Assembly: GCA_963662175.1 (NCBI GenBank)
Contig: OY759227.1
Coordinates: forward strand, 9,890,501 to 9,954,500
Length of the DNA: 64,000 bases
Source: Aradus depressus
Taxonomy: Eukaryota > Arthropoda > Insecta > Hemiptera > Aradidae
Reading direction: 5' to 3'
Part shown: positions 52,334 to 63,757 of the stretch, piece after piece
Layout of the letters: every line of letters starts with the position of its first letter
Numbering within the stretch: the stretch's first letter is position 1
The notes under the pieces: model-generated
Database searches by the model: none
Told to the model about the DNA's origin: nothing
The model's input: only the letters and a program-made list of their open reading frames with translations
Made by a program: the position numbers and the translations under genes

Positions 52334-54538
52334 TCATCTGACACGCTGCTGTAGGAGATGCAAATAGTCCCTGTTCCATCGGGACCACACATAAGATATT
52401 TGCCGTTGTACTAAGTGCCAACGATCGAGGTGACTGGTGAATTCATCTGAAGATGGAACAGATGGGATAGAAGTCAGTGGTGCACCGATCAGAAAGTGGC
52501 CAGGTGTCAGTGTGTCGAAACTCTCCGGATCTTCTCTGAGAGGGCATAAGGGTCTCGAGTTGAGCAGCCCTTCAATGCGTACCAAGATGGTATTCAATTC
52601 TTCAAAGGTGAGGGGGTGCTTACCGACAGAAGTCACCAAAAGATTTTTGATGGACTTAACGCCGGCCTCCCACAAACCGCTGAAGTGTGTAGAGCGAGGT
52701 GGTATGAATTTCCAAACAACACTCTTGGAGGAGAGGTGATCAGTCCATAAATCAGTGTGACGGCTCAAAAACGCGTAGAGATCCTTGAGATATCTAGATG
52801 CGCCGACAAAGTTGGTGGCATTGTCCGAATGAATGCACTGCGGGAGTCCACGTCGAGCGACAAAGCGGTCTAGGGTGGCCAAGAACGCATCTGTCCCTAG
52901 CGAGGAAACTAGCTCCAAATGGATAGCCTTCGTTGCGAAGCAAACGAAAATGCAGAGATATGCCTTGCCTATCGGTGCCTTGCGTCTTGGAGATTCTCGG
53001 AGGGCAAATGGTCCGGCATAATCGACTCCAACCTGTGAAAATGCGCGAAACTGATGGAAACGTTCAACTGGAAGATCACCCATTAGGGGGATAGACGGCC
53101 TGGCACGGAGACGTCTGCAATGGGTGCAGAGATATATCCGGCTCTTAATCACCTTAAGTGCGCTGGGAACCCAAAATCTCTGGCGCAAAAGAGACAGCAT
53201 TAGAGTTGGGCCAGCATGAAAGTGCTTCTTGTGCAGGTCGTCTATAATAAGACGAGTGAGATGGTGATCTCGAGGTAGAAGCATAGGGTGCTTGTGGTCG
53301 TAGGTGAGCGAAGAGTGTCGCAGCCTGCCGCCCACCCTAATTAACCCAGGCGCATCCAAAAAGGGATGGACTTGCTGGTAAGCCTTAGGGGTTTCATCAC
53401 CATAGAGCGCTGGAGGCAAAGCACAGTGTTGAGCGATTTGTACGCATGCGGATAGTGCCTTAGAGCATTCATCGCTAGTGATGGGTCCTTGGGTGGCTTC
53501 CTGTAGGTGTTGCGCGCGATGAGCGAGTCGCAATATCCGAGCGATTGTTCTGATCAATCGTGGTAGGGAGGAAAAATGACTCATCCAAGAGTCGTCATGA
53601 ATATGGTGAACTTTCTTGGACGTTGGGATGGCAGTAGCCAGTAAGGCTTGATCTGGTGACGGCGAGAGGAGTCCAGAATAGCCTTCGCCAAATGGTTCCG
53701 TGTTGTCCATGAGCCAGAGGGGTCCACGCCACCAGAGGTTGTGATCCTTGAGTTCGGATGGAAGGCATCCACGGGATGCTATGTCGGAGGGATTATCCTC
53801 CGAGCGAACAAACTTCCACTGCCTGACATCGGAAGCCCTTAGAATAGCAGAGACTCTGTTCGCCTCAAACACCTTGAGTTGATGAATAGGTTGGCGCAAC
53901 CATGCAAGCACCACCGAAGAGTCTGTGAAATATAGAGCTTCATGATGCGTCTCTATTGTGATAGATGACACGACTCTCGCAAGCAAGAGCGCTCCGCAGA
54001 GTTCCAATTGGGGTATCGTTAGAAACTTGGTGGGGGCGACCTTTGTCTTCGCTTTGAGCAGATTGACGTGCACTCCGCCACTAGGTGACTGAGTGCGTGC
54101 GTAAACAGCAGCAGCGTATCCACGGGAGGAAGCATCGCTAAAACCTATCAGCTGGATAGTTGCTTGATGGACCTGTATATAGCGGGGAATGGTAATCATC
54201 TTAAGAGTAGGCCACTCGTTGGTAAGTTGAGACCATTTTTCGCGAAGAGGTGAAGGCAAGGGATCGTCACAAGAGATTTCGTGGCGCCAAGCTTCTTGTA
54301 GCAAGGTTTTGGCGCTAAGTATTACGGGAGCTAAAAATCCGAGTGGGTCGAAAATTCGTGCAACGGTTGAGAGAACGACCCTTGGTTGCATGAGAGACAG
54401 GTTCCTGGACTGTGAAAGAGAAAACATCTCGTTGGGGGTACCACATGAGACCAAGAATCTTGATGATGGAATTGCCTTCCTGAGGCAAGGCTTGAGCTTC
54501 AATAGGATCCTGTGAAGGAGGTAGCAATTCGGGGGCAT
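52334..54538 (-). CDS. BEL Pol: RNase H and integrase part
   Basis: The first part belongs to the Pao-type RT connection and RNase H (LSTVARIFDPLGFLAPVILS, then LYFTDSSVVLAWLRQPIHQL). The integrase has an H2C2 zinc region ending CTHCRRLRARP. The catalytic residues are D in VGVDYAGPF, D in IHSDNATNFVG and E in SGLWEAGVKS, followed by LTPGHFLIGAP, a hallmark of BEL integrases. It is in another frame than Gag-RT and overlaps it by about 220 bp. The shift lies near 54420, and whether it is programmed or a mutation cannot be told. Open otherwise. Confidence 0.88.
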   Translation of the reverse strand: MPPNCYLLHRILLKLKPCLRKAIPSSRFLVSCGTPNEMFSLSQSRNLSLMQPRVVLSTVARIFDPLGFLAPVILSAKTLLQEAWRHEISCDDPLPSPLREKWSQLTNEWPTLKMITIPRYIQVHQATIQLIGFSDASSRGYAAAVYARTQSPSGGVHVNLLKAKTKVAPTKFLTIPQLELCGALLLARVVSSITIETHHEALYFTDSSVVLAWLRQPIHQLKVFEANRVSAILRASDVRQWKFVRSEDNPSDIASRGCLPSELKDHNLWWRGPLWLMDNTEPFGEGYSGLLSPSPDQALLATAIPTSKKVHHIHDDSWMSHFSSLPRLIRTIARILRLAHRAQHLQEATQGPITSDECSKALSACVQIAQHCALPPALYGDETPKAYQQVHPFLDAPGLIRVGGRLRHSSLTYDHKHPMLLPRDHHLTRLIIDDLHKKHFHAGPTLMLSLLRQRFWVPSALKVIKSRIYLCTHCRRLRARPSIPLMGDLPVERFHQFRAFSQVGVDYAGPFALRESPRRKAPIGKAYLCIFVCFATKAIHLELVSSLGTDAFLATLDRFVARRGLPQCIHSDNATNFVGASRYLKDLYAFLSRHTDLWTDHLSSKSVVWKFIPPRSTHFSGLWEAGVKSIKNLLVTSVGKHPLTFEELNTILVRIEGLLNSRPLCPLREDPESFDTLTPGHFLIGAPLTSIPSVPSSDEFTSHLDRWHLVQRQISYVWSRWNRDYLHLLQQRVR

Positions 54539-57392
54539 TAGATGCCCATTTGCTTAGTTGAAACCCGCCTAGATTAAATAGGCCAATGAGCTGTTCCTTA
54601 AGAGCATGGGCCTCTTCGAGCGTATTTGCTCCTGAAGCAAAGTCGTCGACGTACATGGCCTTCGGAATCCGCTCTGCAGCTAGGGGAAAGGCGTAGCCTT
54701 CATCACTAACAAGCTGGGCAACAGTCTTGATCGCTTGATAACCGCTAGACGTGATGCCATAAGTGACGGTGCGCAGTTCATGCTCAACTACAGGCTTGGA
54801 AGGATCGTTACGCCAGAAAATATGCTGTAGGTGACGGTCTTCGGGATGTACCATGATCTGGCGGTACATCTTCACTAGATCCGTCGTGAAGGCTACGACG
54901 AAGAGACGAAAGTGGATGAGTTTGTCGCACAAGTCCGTCTGCAGTTTAGGTCCAGTGATAAGAACATCGTTCAAGCTGGGGCCGCCAGCCGAGCAAGATG
55001 CGTCAAACACAACACGAAGCTTAGTTTCGTGCGGCTTAACTTGCCATACCCCGTGATGAGGGATCACGTAGGGTGCAACAATGGTCGTGGGAGCCATGTG
55101 GCCTAGACGTGTATAGTCTTCCATAAAGGTCAAGTACTTCTCCTTGAGGACGGGGTCACGAGTGAATTTCCGTTCCAAGGCGAAGAATCTCCGGAGAGCT
55201 ATGTCTCGGTTTACGTCAGGGAGCACGCCAGTAGGTTTCAGGGGCAACCTCACTACATATCTACCCTCCGGAGTGCGCGAATGAGTTTTCGCAAACGACT
55301 CTTCACACAAGACGTCATGGGGGTTGCGAAGATCTGCGGGTCGTGGTTCCTCAATTTCCCAGAAGACCTTCAACTGGCTTAAGATAGCAGTTTCATCCAG
55401 GGCCAAAAGGGAGATGCTGCGCGACTGATTGATAAAGGAAGTGGTTCCCATGACCACATTACCAAAAACAGTGGGCATGAGATAAAGCTCGTCAACCTCC
55501 GACTTGACAGGAGCTCCTATGATGAGTCGTGGATATAAGTCAAGTCCAACCAAAACATCGACGAGGCCAGGATCGGCGAATGAGGGGTCAGCTAAGCCGT
55601 AACGCGATAGCTGAACGGCGACGGTCGGTGAAACCTTTCGCTTCGGAGTGTCGGATGTAATCTCATGGACTACAAGAGCGCGCACCTTGAAGCACGCATC
55701 AGTAATAGTAGAGTGCATGCGGCACGTTAACCAACCTTTGACATTGGGCACTAAGTTGCCGCCAAGACCCGCTATACGGCCGTCAAAGGGTTTTAAACTA
55801 CCGCCAATTTTACTGGCGAGGTCGGTAGTTATAAATGTATACTGGCTCCCTGAGTCCAATAACACACGAGCGGGGACGGAGGTGTGAAGTCCGTCGAATA
55901 GGGCCTGAGCGGTGCCCATAATGACATGCGATTCGGGTTGATGTCGCTTGTCGGTAGGCGCCGGGATGGTATCTTCCCGAGCATGGCCTACGAATGATGA
56001 ATGGGGTTCACCATTGTTATCGTTGGAGCGGGCTTCATCAGTCTTCTTCCCTGTATGAAGTAAACTGTGATGCCTTGAATTGCAGTACTTACAATTCCAT
56101 TTTGACGGGCAGGTCGCGGCCCGGTGCCCTCTTCCCAGGCAGTTAAGGCATCCAGTCCATGCCTTGGCGAAGTCGAAACGAGTCTGGGCCGGCAGCTCAC
56201 TGAAGGTGAAACATTTCACTAGTGAATGGCTGCCTTTGCAGTAGGGGCATGGAGTGAAACTCGGATTTGGGTGGCTGTTATTCGTAGCCGAGGGAGAGGT
56301 GCGTCCAAATCTATTTGACCTAGGTGAGCCACGGTGGCGAACCGGGCTCCTCCTCGGACTGGCTGTTGGGGAACTACTGTGACGTGTAGGGCTCTTCCTT
56401 GACCAGTATTGAGATGAATCTCCAGATTGGGCGAGCATAGATACGCCAGTAGAGTACTTAGGCGAACTCTTATTGGGAGGTTTGAGTCGCGGATCCATTG
56501 CTCGATCGGAGGTATCGGAGCGTTCATCGAAAAGTTCCAGGGATAGCTTACAAGCCATCATGCGTTGCCTCACAAAGTTGACTATTTCGTCGGCAGATGG
56601 GAACTCTGTCCCTTTATGGGCAAGCTCAAACTGCTTGCGGGTGGCCGGATCGAGTGCTCGCAATGCCAGGACAGACAGCAAGGCGTCACCTGGGTTTTGG
56701 AGCCTTAGAGCGCGAAATGATTCGACGCTCTCACCGACCTGAGAGAGATATGCGTTCAGCTTGGCGTACTCAGAGTTGGATGAGCGATTACGGAAATTTA
56801 GGACCGTCTGAATGTGTCGAGAGGCCAATACTCGGGGGTTGTCATAAACCTTCATTAATGACTCCCAAGCCAGGGCATATGAAGAACCGTCGAAGGACAG
56901 ACCAGACAGGAGCGATGCGGGTTCTCCTACCAGAGCGTCTTTAAGATAATGCATCTTGTCGACTGGAGGGATGCGTGGACTGTTTCCTACTAGTGAGAGA
57001 AATTTGTCCCGAAATTCTACCCATTTGAATAAGTCCCCGTTCCATTTAGGCACCGCTATGCGTGGTAACCCACATCCCTGATATTCGTTGGGTGCTGACA
57101 ATAGGGTGGGAACGGCAGCCGAAGAGGCTGAAGTGACGGATGCGGCTTCGCGTTTCAGTCTAAGCTTCCGAAGAGAGGTATCAGCCACAAGAATCTCATC
57201 CCTCACAGTATCGTGGATAGTCAGCCATTTTTCATCTGGGAACGAAGTTTTCGGATCGAGATTGAAATGCACACTATCGAGCTCCTTCCAGGTTGCCTGA
57301 AATTCGTGCCAATACTCACAAGCGCTGTGTAGGCGTGCCTCCAGATCGGCATAAGAGTCGTCGTCAGGGGTGGCTGCCTTAGCCACAACCAT
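54315..57392 (-). CDS. BEL Gag-protease-RT (1025 aa)
   Basis: Gag of the DUF1759 type lies around residues 109-290 (LPRIAVPKWNGDLFKWVEFR). It is followed by a Ser/Pro-rich stretch and zinc knuckles (CPYCKGSHSLVKC; CLNCLGRGHRAATCPSK; CKYCNSRHHSLLH). The aspartic protease has the active site VLLDSGSQYTFI. The RT region runs from WQVKPHETKLRVVFDASCS through DLVKMYRQI to the catalytic AMYVDDFASG and FQLSKWASN. The last 30 or so codons are out of the true pol frame. The ORF is otherwise uninterrupted, so the element was recently active. GC-rich compared with its surroundings. Confidence 0.9.
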   Translation of the reverse strand: MVVAKAATPDDDSYADLEARLHSACEYWHEFQATWKELDSVHFNLDPKTSFPDEKWLTIHDTVRDEILVADTSLRKLRLKREAASVTSASSAAVPTLLSAPNEYQGCGLPRIAVPKWNGDLFKWVEFRDKFLSLVGNSPRIPPVDKMHYLKDALVGEPASLLSGLSFDGSSYALAWESLMKVYDNPRVLASRHIQTVLNFRNRSSNSEYAKLNAYLSQVGESVESFRALRLQNPGDALLSVLALRALDPATRKQFELAHKGTEFPSADEIVNFVRQRMMACKLSLELFDERSDTSDRAMDPRLKPPNKSSPKYSTGVSMLAQSGDSSQYWSRKSPTRHSSSPTASPRRSPVRHRGSPRSNRFGRTSPSATNNSHPNPSFTPCPYCKGSHSLVKCFTFSELPAQTRFDFAKAWTGCLNCLGRGHRAATCPSKWNCKYCNSRHHSLLHTGKKTDEARSNDNNGEPHSSFVGHAREDTIPAPTDKRHQPESHVIMGTAQALFDGLHTSVPARVLLDSGSQYTFITTDLASKIGGSLKPFDGRIAGLGGNLVPNVKGWLTCRMHSTITDACFKVRALVVHEITSDTPKRKVSPTVAVQLSRYGLADPSFADPGLVDVLVGLDLYPRLIIGAPVKSEVDELYLMPTVFGNVVMGTTSFINQSRSISLLALDETAILSQLKVFWEIEEPRPADLRNPHDVLCEESFAKTHSRTPEGRYVVRLPLKPTGVLPDVNRDIALRRFFALERKFTRDPVLKEKYLTFMEDYTRLGHMAPTTIVAPYVIPHHGVWQVKPHETKLRVVFDASCSAGGPSLNDVLITGPKLQTDLCDKLIHFRLFVVAFTTDLVKMYRQIMVHPEDRHLQHIFWRNDPSKPVVEHELRTVTYGITSSGYQAIKTVAQLVSDEGYAFPLAAERIPKAMYVDDFASGANTLEEAHALKEQLIGLFNLGGFQLSKWASNAPELLPPSQDPIEAQALPQEGNSIIKILGLMWYPQRDVFSFTVQEPVSHATKGRSLNRCTNFRPTRIFSSRNT

Positions 57393-58874
57393 GATGCCGG
57401 CAATGTTGCGCTTAATGCTGCGGAGCTGGCGCTCTGATGGGAAGATTCCGCCATTATGTGACTATCAATCTGGTGAGTAAACAATAGAAAATATAATTTG
57501 GAAAATAATGATCCGTTCAGGACACACAATCAAGAAAATGTCAATGGTTATGCATATGTATATAATATATAATATGTTAATATGATTATGCATATGTTAT
57601 AATATGTTAATATGATTATGCATATGTTATAACATGTTTATAAAATATATTGTAATGTTCCATATTGTCCATTACATGTAATATTTAAGAAATGGAAAAT
57701 AAGATACTTAAATACAATCATTTTATTAGACCTAAGGAAGGTTACTAGGGGTTATCAAATTGATTTGTACCAGGGTCGATATAGTATCAAAATAGATCAA
57801 TTCATGCATTTCAATTATGTAATAAAATTAAATGATAAGCTAATAATTAGTTAACAATAAATGTAAGCAATTAGGATTGTATACGGGAATATGAAAGTGT
57901 TATAAAAAAACCCAGATGTTTAGTAGTTTAAAGGCTGTAAAAATTGTGGCCAATGAGAGAGCGGAATCCAAAACGAGAGAGAAGTGAGCTGTCCCCTCGT
58001 GGTAGATGTATGAGAAAACTGTGCGGAGAGAGATGGTTCAGTGAAAGTGAGTGTAGTGAATAGTAGAAAATGTCAGTGATTTCTTAAAAGCTGTGGTAAG
58101 AAGGAAGAAAGGTACTGAGGGGAGGTATCCCGGAGAACTCCAACCACAAAAGAAATGGAGAACACGACGATCATTAGCTAAAACACTTGGAATCCAGAAG
58201 AGAGGAGAAGACGTGGCCGCAATTTCGACAACCCATACTCAACTTACCACGTTGGAAACATCATTTCACCCACAGGCACAATAGAAGAAAAGAGAGATGT
58301 CCCGCAGGTTTAGTTAAATGTTGTGCAAAAAAATCTCTATGTATGTAAAAATTTTGTGTTACTAACCCATAAAAACATGTCTTTATGAATTTTAAATATA
58401 AAAAATTGTAACAAATTATTCTTAAAGTCTTATTTTTTATTTATAAAAAATTATATAAAACCAGGTCATCTAATAATCATTATTGCATATAATTATTATT
58501 CGTAAATTTAAATTAGAATTTCAAGTAGCGATATAAAATAGCGTTACAATATATGTATATAATATAAATGTGTACATATGTTATGAGCATAAGTGATTAG
58601 AAACTAGGAGACCTAATCCTTATAGAGGATTACTGTGGTCGGACAAGTGTTTGTAATATACTTGCACTTATTATTACAAAGTATGTTGTCTAACGTAGGA
58701 TTAAAGCGAGGGATTATTTGGCTGCCATAGGTCGAGCTCCTATGAAATACAACATTGACTGAAATATTATATAAAAATTCATAATGAATGAATAAATGAA
58801 AAAAAAAGATAAGACACTGAATAAAAGTGATGAAGAGAGATTTCCACAATATTCCTCACCCGGGGCACCATAAA
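57393..58874 (-). other. BEL 5' leader with R1 repeat
   Basis: Non-coding leader between the 5' LTR and Gag. It includes R1 (about 57905-58560, best part 58030-58330), which is also found at 16490-17160 beside Polinton 1. A short array of ATATGTTAATATGATTATGC lies near 57570-57630. Confidence 0.65.
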
Positions 58875-59312
58875 TGTTTGGGTCAGGGTCGGACACTTAA
58901 CGTTGTGAGCAAAGGCCCGATAACCATGAAGAACCCAGAATGATAGGGGAGTAAAATATGTGAGGAATAAATGCGGAAATAGTGAAAATAAGAATTCTAT
59001 ATTGGAACACAATAACTAAATTGAAATGAATGTTACTTGATCACTGTAAACAGAATGTTCTGGTCGATTCGGCTGTGTCGCTCCTTGGTGGTCCGTGATG
59101 ATAGACAAGATCGGAGGGGGTCCTCACGGGGAAGTCTTCATATGTGAGATGTATTCAGGCCAGGCTGCGTTGGACGAAATGCTGACTGGGGTAGTAAGAT
59201 GCGTCTCAGTCAGGCTGTGGTGAACGACTGGTCGCTGGACCGGGAGTAGTGGGGTTAGCGAGCGAGCTAGCCGTGGCGTAGGGACCATAGTGGGGGGCGC
59301 TGGCTAAGCTCA
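58875..59312 (-). repeat. 5' LTR of the BEL element
   Basis: 438 bp; promoter end of the element, which is transcribed leftward. Confidence 0.9.
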
Positions 59313-59659
59313 ATAGTCGTAATTGAACTTTCCTCTACAACCTATTACACACATACAACATTATATATACTAAAAACCTTGTCAGCCTATACTCATTTAT
59401 TTAATTAATTAGCTTATTCCCTACCATCCTTTGACATCGCCCTAGTCTGCAACAATACCATTGCAAATGTTTCATTAGGTTTTACATTTCACATTTTCAT
59501 ATATATCACAGACCACAATCATTATTGAACCCTCCCTACTACTTCAGTACCTATGGATTCTGTCAATTAAACACGTACAGCACAGCCGAGTAATTCAGAC
59601 CGACCTCACACCCTCATGTGCCCTTTGCATTTTCTAATACTCTTGTATACAATACCCAT
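59313..59659. other. CT-rich spacer, probably R2-related
   Basis: No gene. Composition and short words resemble the R2-related region at 49.6-51.8 kb, which the BEL element appears to have interrupted. Confidence 0.4.
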
Positions 59660-61082
59660 TGCTAGTTATTTTTAAATGGGTGACTATAGTTATATTAAAT
59701 TGAATAGATAAAAAAAATGAATTATAAATTGATTAATGGAGTGAGGCTCCCAAGGAAAAAACTATGTCATAAATAACTCTTTTCATTCTTGGAATTTACG
59801 TTACCGGTACCAATAAAAATCAAAATTATTTCCCGGTATGATTCTAAATAAAATATTAATTATAACTATTTTGTCCTGAATAATTGGTACCCACCTCCAA
59901 AGGTATTATTGGGGTCCGCAAGGCCTATGAGTTTTGAAATTTGAATTTCATTGAGAGAGCATATGGGGAATCAAAAAAAAAATTAAAACATATTTACAAT
60001 GAAAACTATTTTAATAAAAAAAAACTTCGAACTTGAAAATTGGCCATTGAAATGTATACAAAAAATAAAATGAATCCTACCTCGTGACGTCACCTTGAAA
60101 TATATTTACAAATTCTACTCCTTTAACATACATTATGAGGTCCACGTTCTTCCCGCATCCTCTCTACCCTTCACTATTCACTTAGTACTCACTTTAACTT
60201 GTTAACTCACTCTTTTCACTGAAATTGTCAAAAAATATAGAGACTAGCCTCTCATAGGTTCCACCTCTACCATAACCCAACATAGACTGCTTATCTGCCT
60301 CCGCACAGAATTATGGGTGGCAAATTCGAGTTTCTTTTTCCTGTTGTCTGTTGTTTTACTTCTAAATATTAAAATTTTTTGGTGTTTTCTCTCCTTTCTT
60401 CCATTTCTTCTTTCTTCTAAATTGTCATCTTAATTTTCTGTAACTTTTCTTTTTAATTTTGGCTTCTTCATTTCTCGAAAATAGTATGTAAATTTTGTGA
60501 TATACACCTTCAGATCATTTATACTGCTTTGGATTGGATCCGTCCTCTATAATTGGATCATTTTTGGAACTTGCTTCCTTTTTGAAATTTTGCGCTGGCT
60601 TTTCCATCTGATGTGGGTAGTTTTTCTCTTCTTTTCCTTTTTCAAATTCTTCTTAATAATTAACTGTCTTTTCCTAAAAATTTTCACAACCTTCTACCGA
60701 CTCGTTTTTTAATTATTGACCTTTTCTTAATTTTGCTTATAATTTCCTGAAATTTTCTTCATTCCTTCTTCTTTTAGCTGTTTCATTTTGTTCCTGGGTG
60801 TTAAAATAGTCCCTTCTGAAAATTTGGTTTCATTTTAAAGTCGGTGGATCTGGTAATTGATGTTCAAAATGTTAGTTGATAACTGTAAGGTTAGGCCTAC
60901 AGCCATCTTTTCTTCCTTTTAAAGGTATTCTTACTTTCTTCCTGTTGATTTTCTATTTTATTTTCTTCATCCTTAAGTTTCTTTCTTCTTTATTTTCTTT
61001 GTCCTTTTCTAAATTGGTTTTAAAAAAAATATATCGTTGCTTCTAAATCCGTTGCCTTGGCAACGGGCTTGTTTACATTACA
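59660..61082 (-). mobile_element. solo LTR of the element A family
   Basis: 1423 bp, inverted relative to the LTRs of A. It starts TGCTAG (complement of CTAGCA) and ends TTTACATTACA (complement of TGTAATGTAAA). It is bounded by the 4-bp target duplication CCAT at 59656-59659 and 61083-61086. Diverged from the A LTRs, so an older insertion. The GCCCGTTGCCAAGGCAACGG palindrome is kept in inverted form. Confidence 0.88.
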
Positions 61083-61086
61083 CCAT

Positions 61087-62530
61087 AATTCCAACATCTT
61101 CCATTTATCATCTTCATACGTAACACCTATGATCTATTCTTTTCTTTAGAACCATCCATACCCTAAAACCCCTGCTTCACACTTCACTCAACTCCCAGCA
61201 CCACAACCTCTCCGAAATTTTTGTAATGTGTACTGCTCCCCCCATCATAGTTCTCCGAAGACTTGTACTATCTTAACATAAATCATATATATCCATTTTC
61301 AACAGAATTACTAACATATATTTTACAAGATTAGATTCATAATCATAAATCCCCGGTGTTTTTCAGAGTTCACAGAGTTATTTGACCCCAATTCGATGTC
61401 ACAAGAAGCTTCAAAACAGTCTGTGTAGTATTAGTTTTTCCTTGTGTATTTAATACATTAAATTCATGTATGTACCTTACCGCCTCTGAAGCAGTCCTAC
61501 ACAAACTCCCCAATGCTTGGTACACTCGGACCTGATTTCATGCTGGAAGTCTTATAAGAGTATATTAATATGTCTTCATACATCTAACAAACTACATTTT
61601 CATAACCATCAACATTCCCCCAATATATGAATTTCTTACCGGAACTTTCAAGAAGACCGGACCATATCCATTCGAAGCTCAACCTTATAGGATGTGTATT
61701 CACAGTATTATCATGAATAAACTGAAAACAAATCCAATCCTTGGATGATGTACAATGAGGATACCTAAATATCATTCCTATCAATCCTTGGCTTAACATC
61801 TTTAAACTTCAAGTTTCACAGAATGTAACTTAGACACAGTATTTGTGTGCTCATGAGACTGTGGAGCCGGCATTTCTCAAGTTTTAAAGTGTTTTACACA
61901 AAATCCATCAGTAGGGTATTTCTGTCATGTTCTGAGCCTGTTAAATGACCCTATGCTGGTCTAGTAGTGCCACTAGTGTTAGGAAGGGTCAGGATTTAAA
62001 GGGATCCCGGGGGGGTCACCCTCGGACTCGTGGTTTTAAAGTCCAGTGGATTGTGCGTCAAATGATTGTCAAACAGATGTAAACCTATCATTTATATATT
62101 TCTTTTGCTATCTCAACAAATCGCTAGCGTCTGAGAGGTCATTCAACCGTATATGTATACAGACGACGAGATTATACCACCACCTCATTCAACCTTCAGT
62201 GTCTATGTGAAAACTTATCATTTTGGTATCTCAGTGAAATTTTTTCGAAAAACGCGAGCGTTATATGAAACGCTGAGAATTGTAAACAAAGGACAGTCAA
62301 TGAACTTTCAGTTCGAGTGATGAAATCGAAAGTCAGAACTGGTTTATCCTTCACCTGGAAGTGTCCGATGAGAAGTCGGAGCCAAGATTTGCATAATCAC
62401 TTGGAGACTAATTTGCATACCAGTCTGAGGGGATGTGTTCTCTTTTGCATAATTCACTTTTTCCTTTATGTATGATATCTTTTTTTGACTAGTATTTCGA
62501 ATTTTCTAACTTCGAAGCGTTCCTCGATAT
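61087..62530. other. unassigned spacer before Polinton 3
   Basis: 61.13-61.23 kb has another diverged R2 unit (CTTCACACTT, CAACTCCCAGCACCACAACC). From about 61.85 kb composition changes, and the edge of Polinton 3 probably lies between there and 62.5 kb. I could not identify its inverted repeat because the other end is outside the window. Confidence 0.4.
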
Positions 62531-62564
62531 TATAAAAGAAGGGAATCTAGCGGGGTCCTCTCAT
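62531..62564 (+). promoter_or_regulatory. core promoter of the first spliced OB-like gene
   Basis: TATAAAAG at 62531-62538 and an initiator-like CTCATT near 62559, with the ATG at 62578. Confidence 0.6.
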
Positions 62565-62577
62565 TATCTAGCCAAAC

Positions 62578-62995
62578 ATGGACACAGAAACTCAGGAGAG
62601 TGACTTGAACGCGTTAGTACAAAAACTAAATGCATCTAAGGCGGAATTCATACCAATAAATGAATTAATAATAGATGAGAAATATTCGATTCTTGCAATG
62701 AAAAGAATAAATACAATTTATGGACCCAGTATAATCGCGACTTTCATTGAAGGAGATGTCGACGAGCCCAGCGACAGCTTGAAAAGCATTTTTTTGCCGA
62801 AGCGCTATACCGAAATGTTTTCCGATGAAGAACTACTTCAAGCCTCAGGTTACTTTTAAAAAAAATAATAATTTAAAAAAAAGTCACTTTTTAAGAAAAA
62901 CTAAAAATTTTTTTTTTTTTTTTACAGGTAATTTGAAATTGGCTTACAAAGGCCGAAGAATCAATAAGGAGCATTTATTTGAATTCTCAGTGTAA
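62578..62995 (+). CDS. OB-fold-like small protein, two exons (112 aa), Polinton 3
   Basis: Exon 1 is 62578-62848 and exon 2 is 62928-62995. The 79-nt intron has GTTACT at its start and a long T tract with ACAG at its end. The coding length, 339 nt, is a multiple of three. Core motifs are INELIIDEKYSILAMKRINT, then IIATFIEG and the signature IFLPKRYTEMF. The last exon encodes LAYKGRRINKEHLFEFSV. Homologous to 63222-63757 and to 14330-14614. Single-strand nucleic-acid binding is a fold-based guess. Confidence 0.72.
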
Positions 62996-63150
62996 TCTAA
63001 TGTATTTTTGAAAAATATATAATTTGTAATCAAGTGTTGACTTTATTTACACAACCAAAAATGATGAAATCTCACCCCCCCTCAAACACAAATTTGTGCC
63101 AACCTACTTTCTAAAAGAAACTTGTATGAATTTGAAATGTCAAATCCGAG

Positions 63151-63188
63151 TATATAAACCCTCTGAGATCCCCGAATTGGTATCAGTC
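63151..63188 (+). promoter_or_regulatory. core promoter of the second spliced OB-like gene
   Basis: TATATAAA at 63151-63158 and arthropod initiator TCAGTC at 63183-63188, with the expected spacing of about 30 bp. ATG at 63222. Confidence 0.7.
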
Positions 63189-63221
63189 TTTCGTCTGAGA
63201 TCTTCAAACCTCATATCAGCC

Positions 63222-63757
63222 ATGAATTCGTCCACTGCTTCTAGCGCTTCCAAGGTATATTCTAAAATTCTCTTAGAAATTTTTATACTCTAAAAAAATT
63301 CGATAATAATTTCATGATGGCACAAATTTTTCATCATCTTGTAGATTTCATCTCTTGTAAAGAAATTAAATGCGAAAACATTGGGTGGAGTGGTCTCAAT
63401 AAGTGAATTGGCATTAGGAGAAAAATATAAAATCATGACAATGAAAAGAGTAGAAACCACTTTTGGCGGATATGTAGTAGCAGTTATTGCAAACGATGAT
63501 CAAAACGCTCGGAGGTGGGATAATGAATTGAAAGGTGTATTTTTACCGATGAGATACACCAAGTTATTTACTGACGAAGACATGGTATTAGCAGCTGGTA
63601 ATAAAAAAAAGCTTAAGCCGTAATTTTGGCTTAGATAATTTTTTTTAAATTATTAAGCATCTCATTTATTTATTTTTTATTTTTTGTAGGCAAGCTAAGA
63701 ATGATTTACAGAGGTAGAGGGTCTCGCCACGAATTTCTAATAGAATTTACAATGTAG
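63222..63757 (+). CDS. OB-fold-like small protein, three exons (117 aa), Polinton 3
   Basis: Exons are 63222-63254 (MNSSTASSASK), 63345-63597 and 63690-63757. Introns of 90 and 92 nt have GT-AG ends, and the coding length, 354 nt, is a multiple of three. The middle exon has LALGEKYKIMTMKRVETTFG, then VVAVIAND and VFLPMRYTKLF. The last exon has LRMIYRGRGSRHEFLIEF. The final intron is at the same place and phase as in the preceding gene, so the pair arose by tandem duplication. AATAAA follows at 63789. Confidence 0.75.

Larger units (their letters stand above)
51782..59312 (-). mobile_element. BEL/Pao LTR retrotransposon (7.5 kb)
   Basis: 438-bp LTRs at 51782-52219 and 58875-59312, nearly identical, beginning TGTTTGGGTCAGG and ending GCTCA. 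Flanks ATACT and ATAGT differ at one of five bases and may be a decayed target duplication. Gag, protease, RT, RNase H and integrase are all recognisable on the minus strand. One frameshift separates RT from RNase H-integrase. Confidence 0.92.

Noticed and set aside
58093..58284. 63-codon frame in the BEL leader as a gene
   Set aside because: It lies on the strand opposite to the element's transcription and is within the R1 repeat; the 16.6-kb copy does not preserve the frame convincingly.
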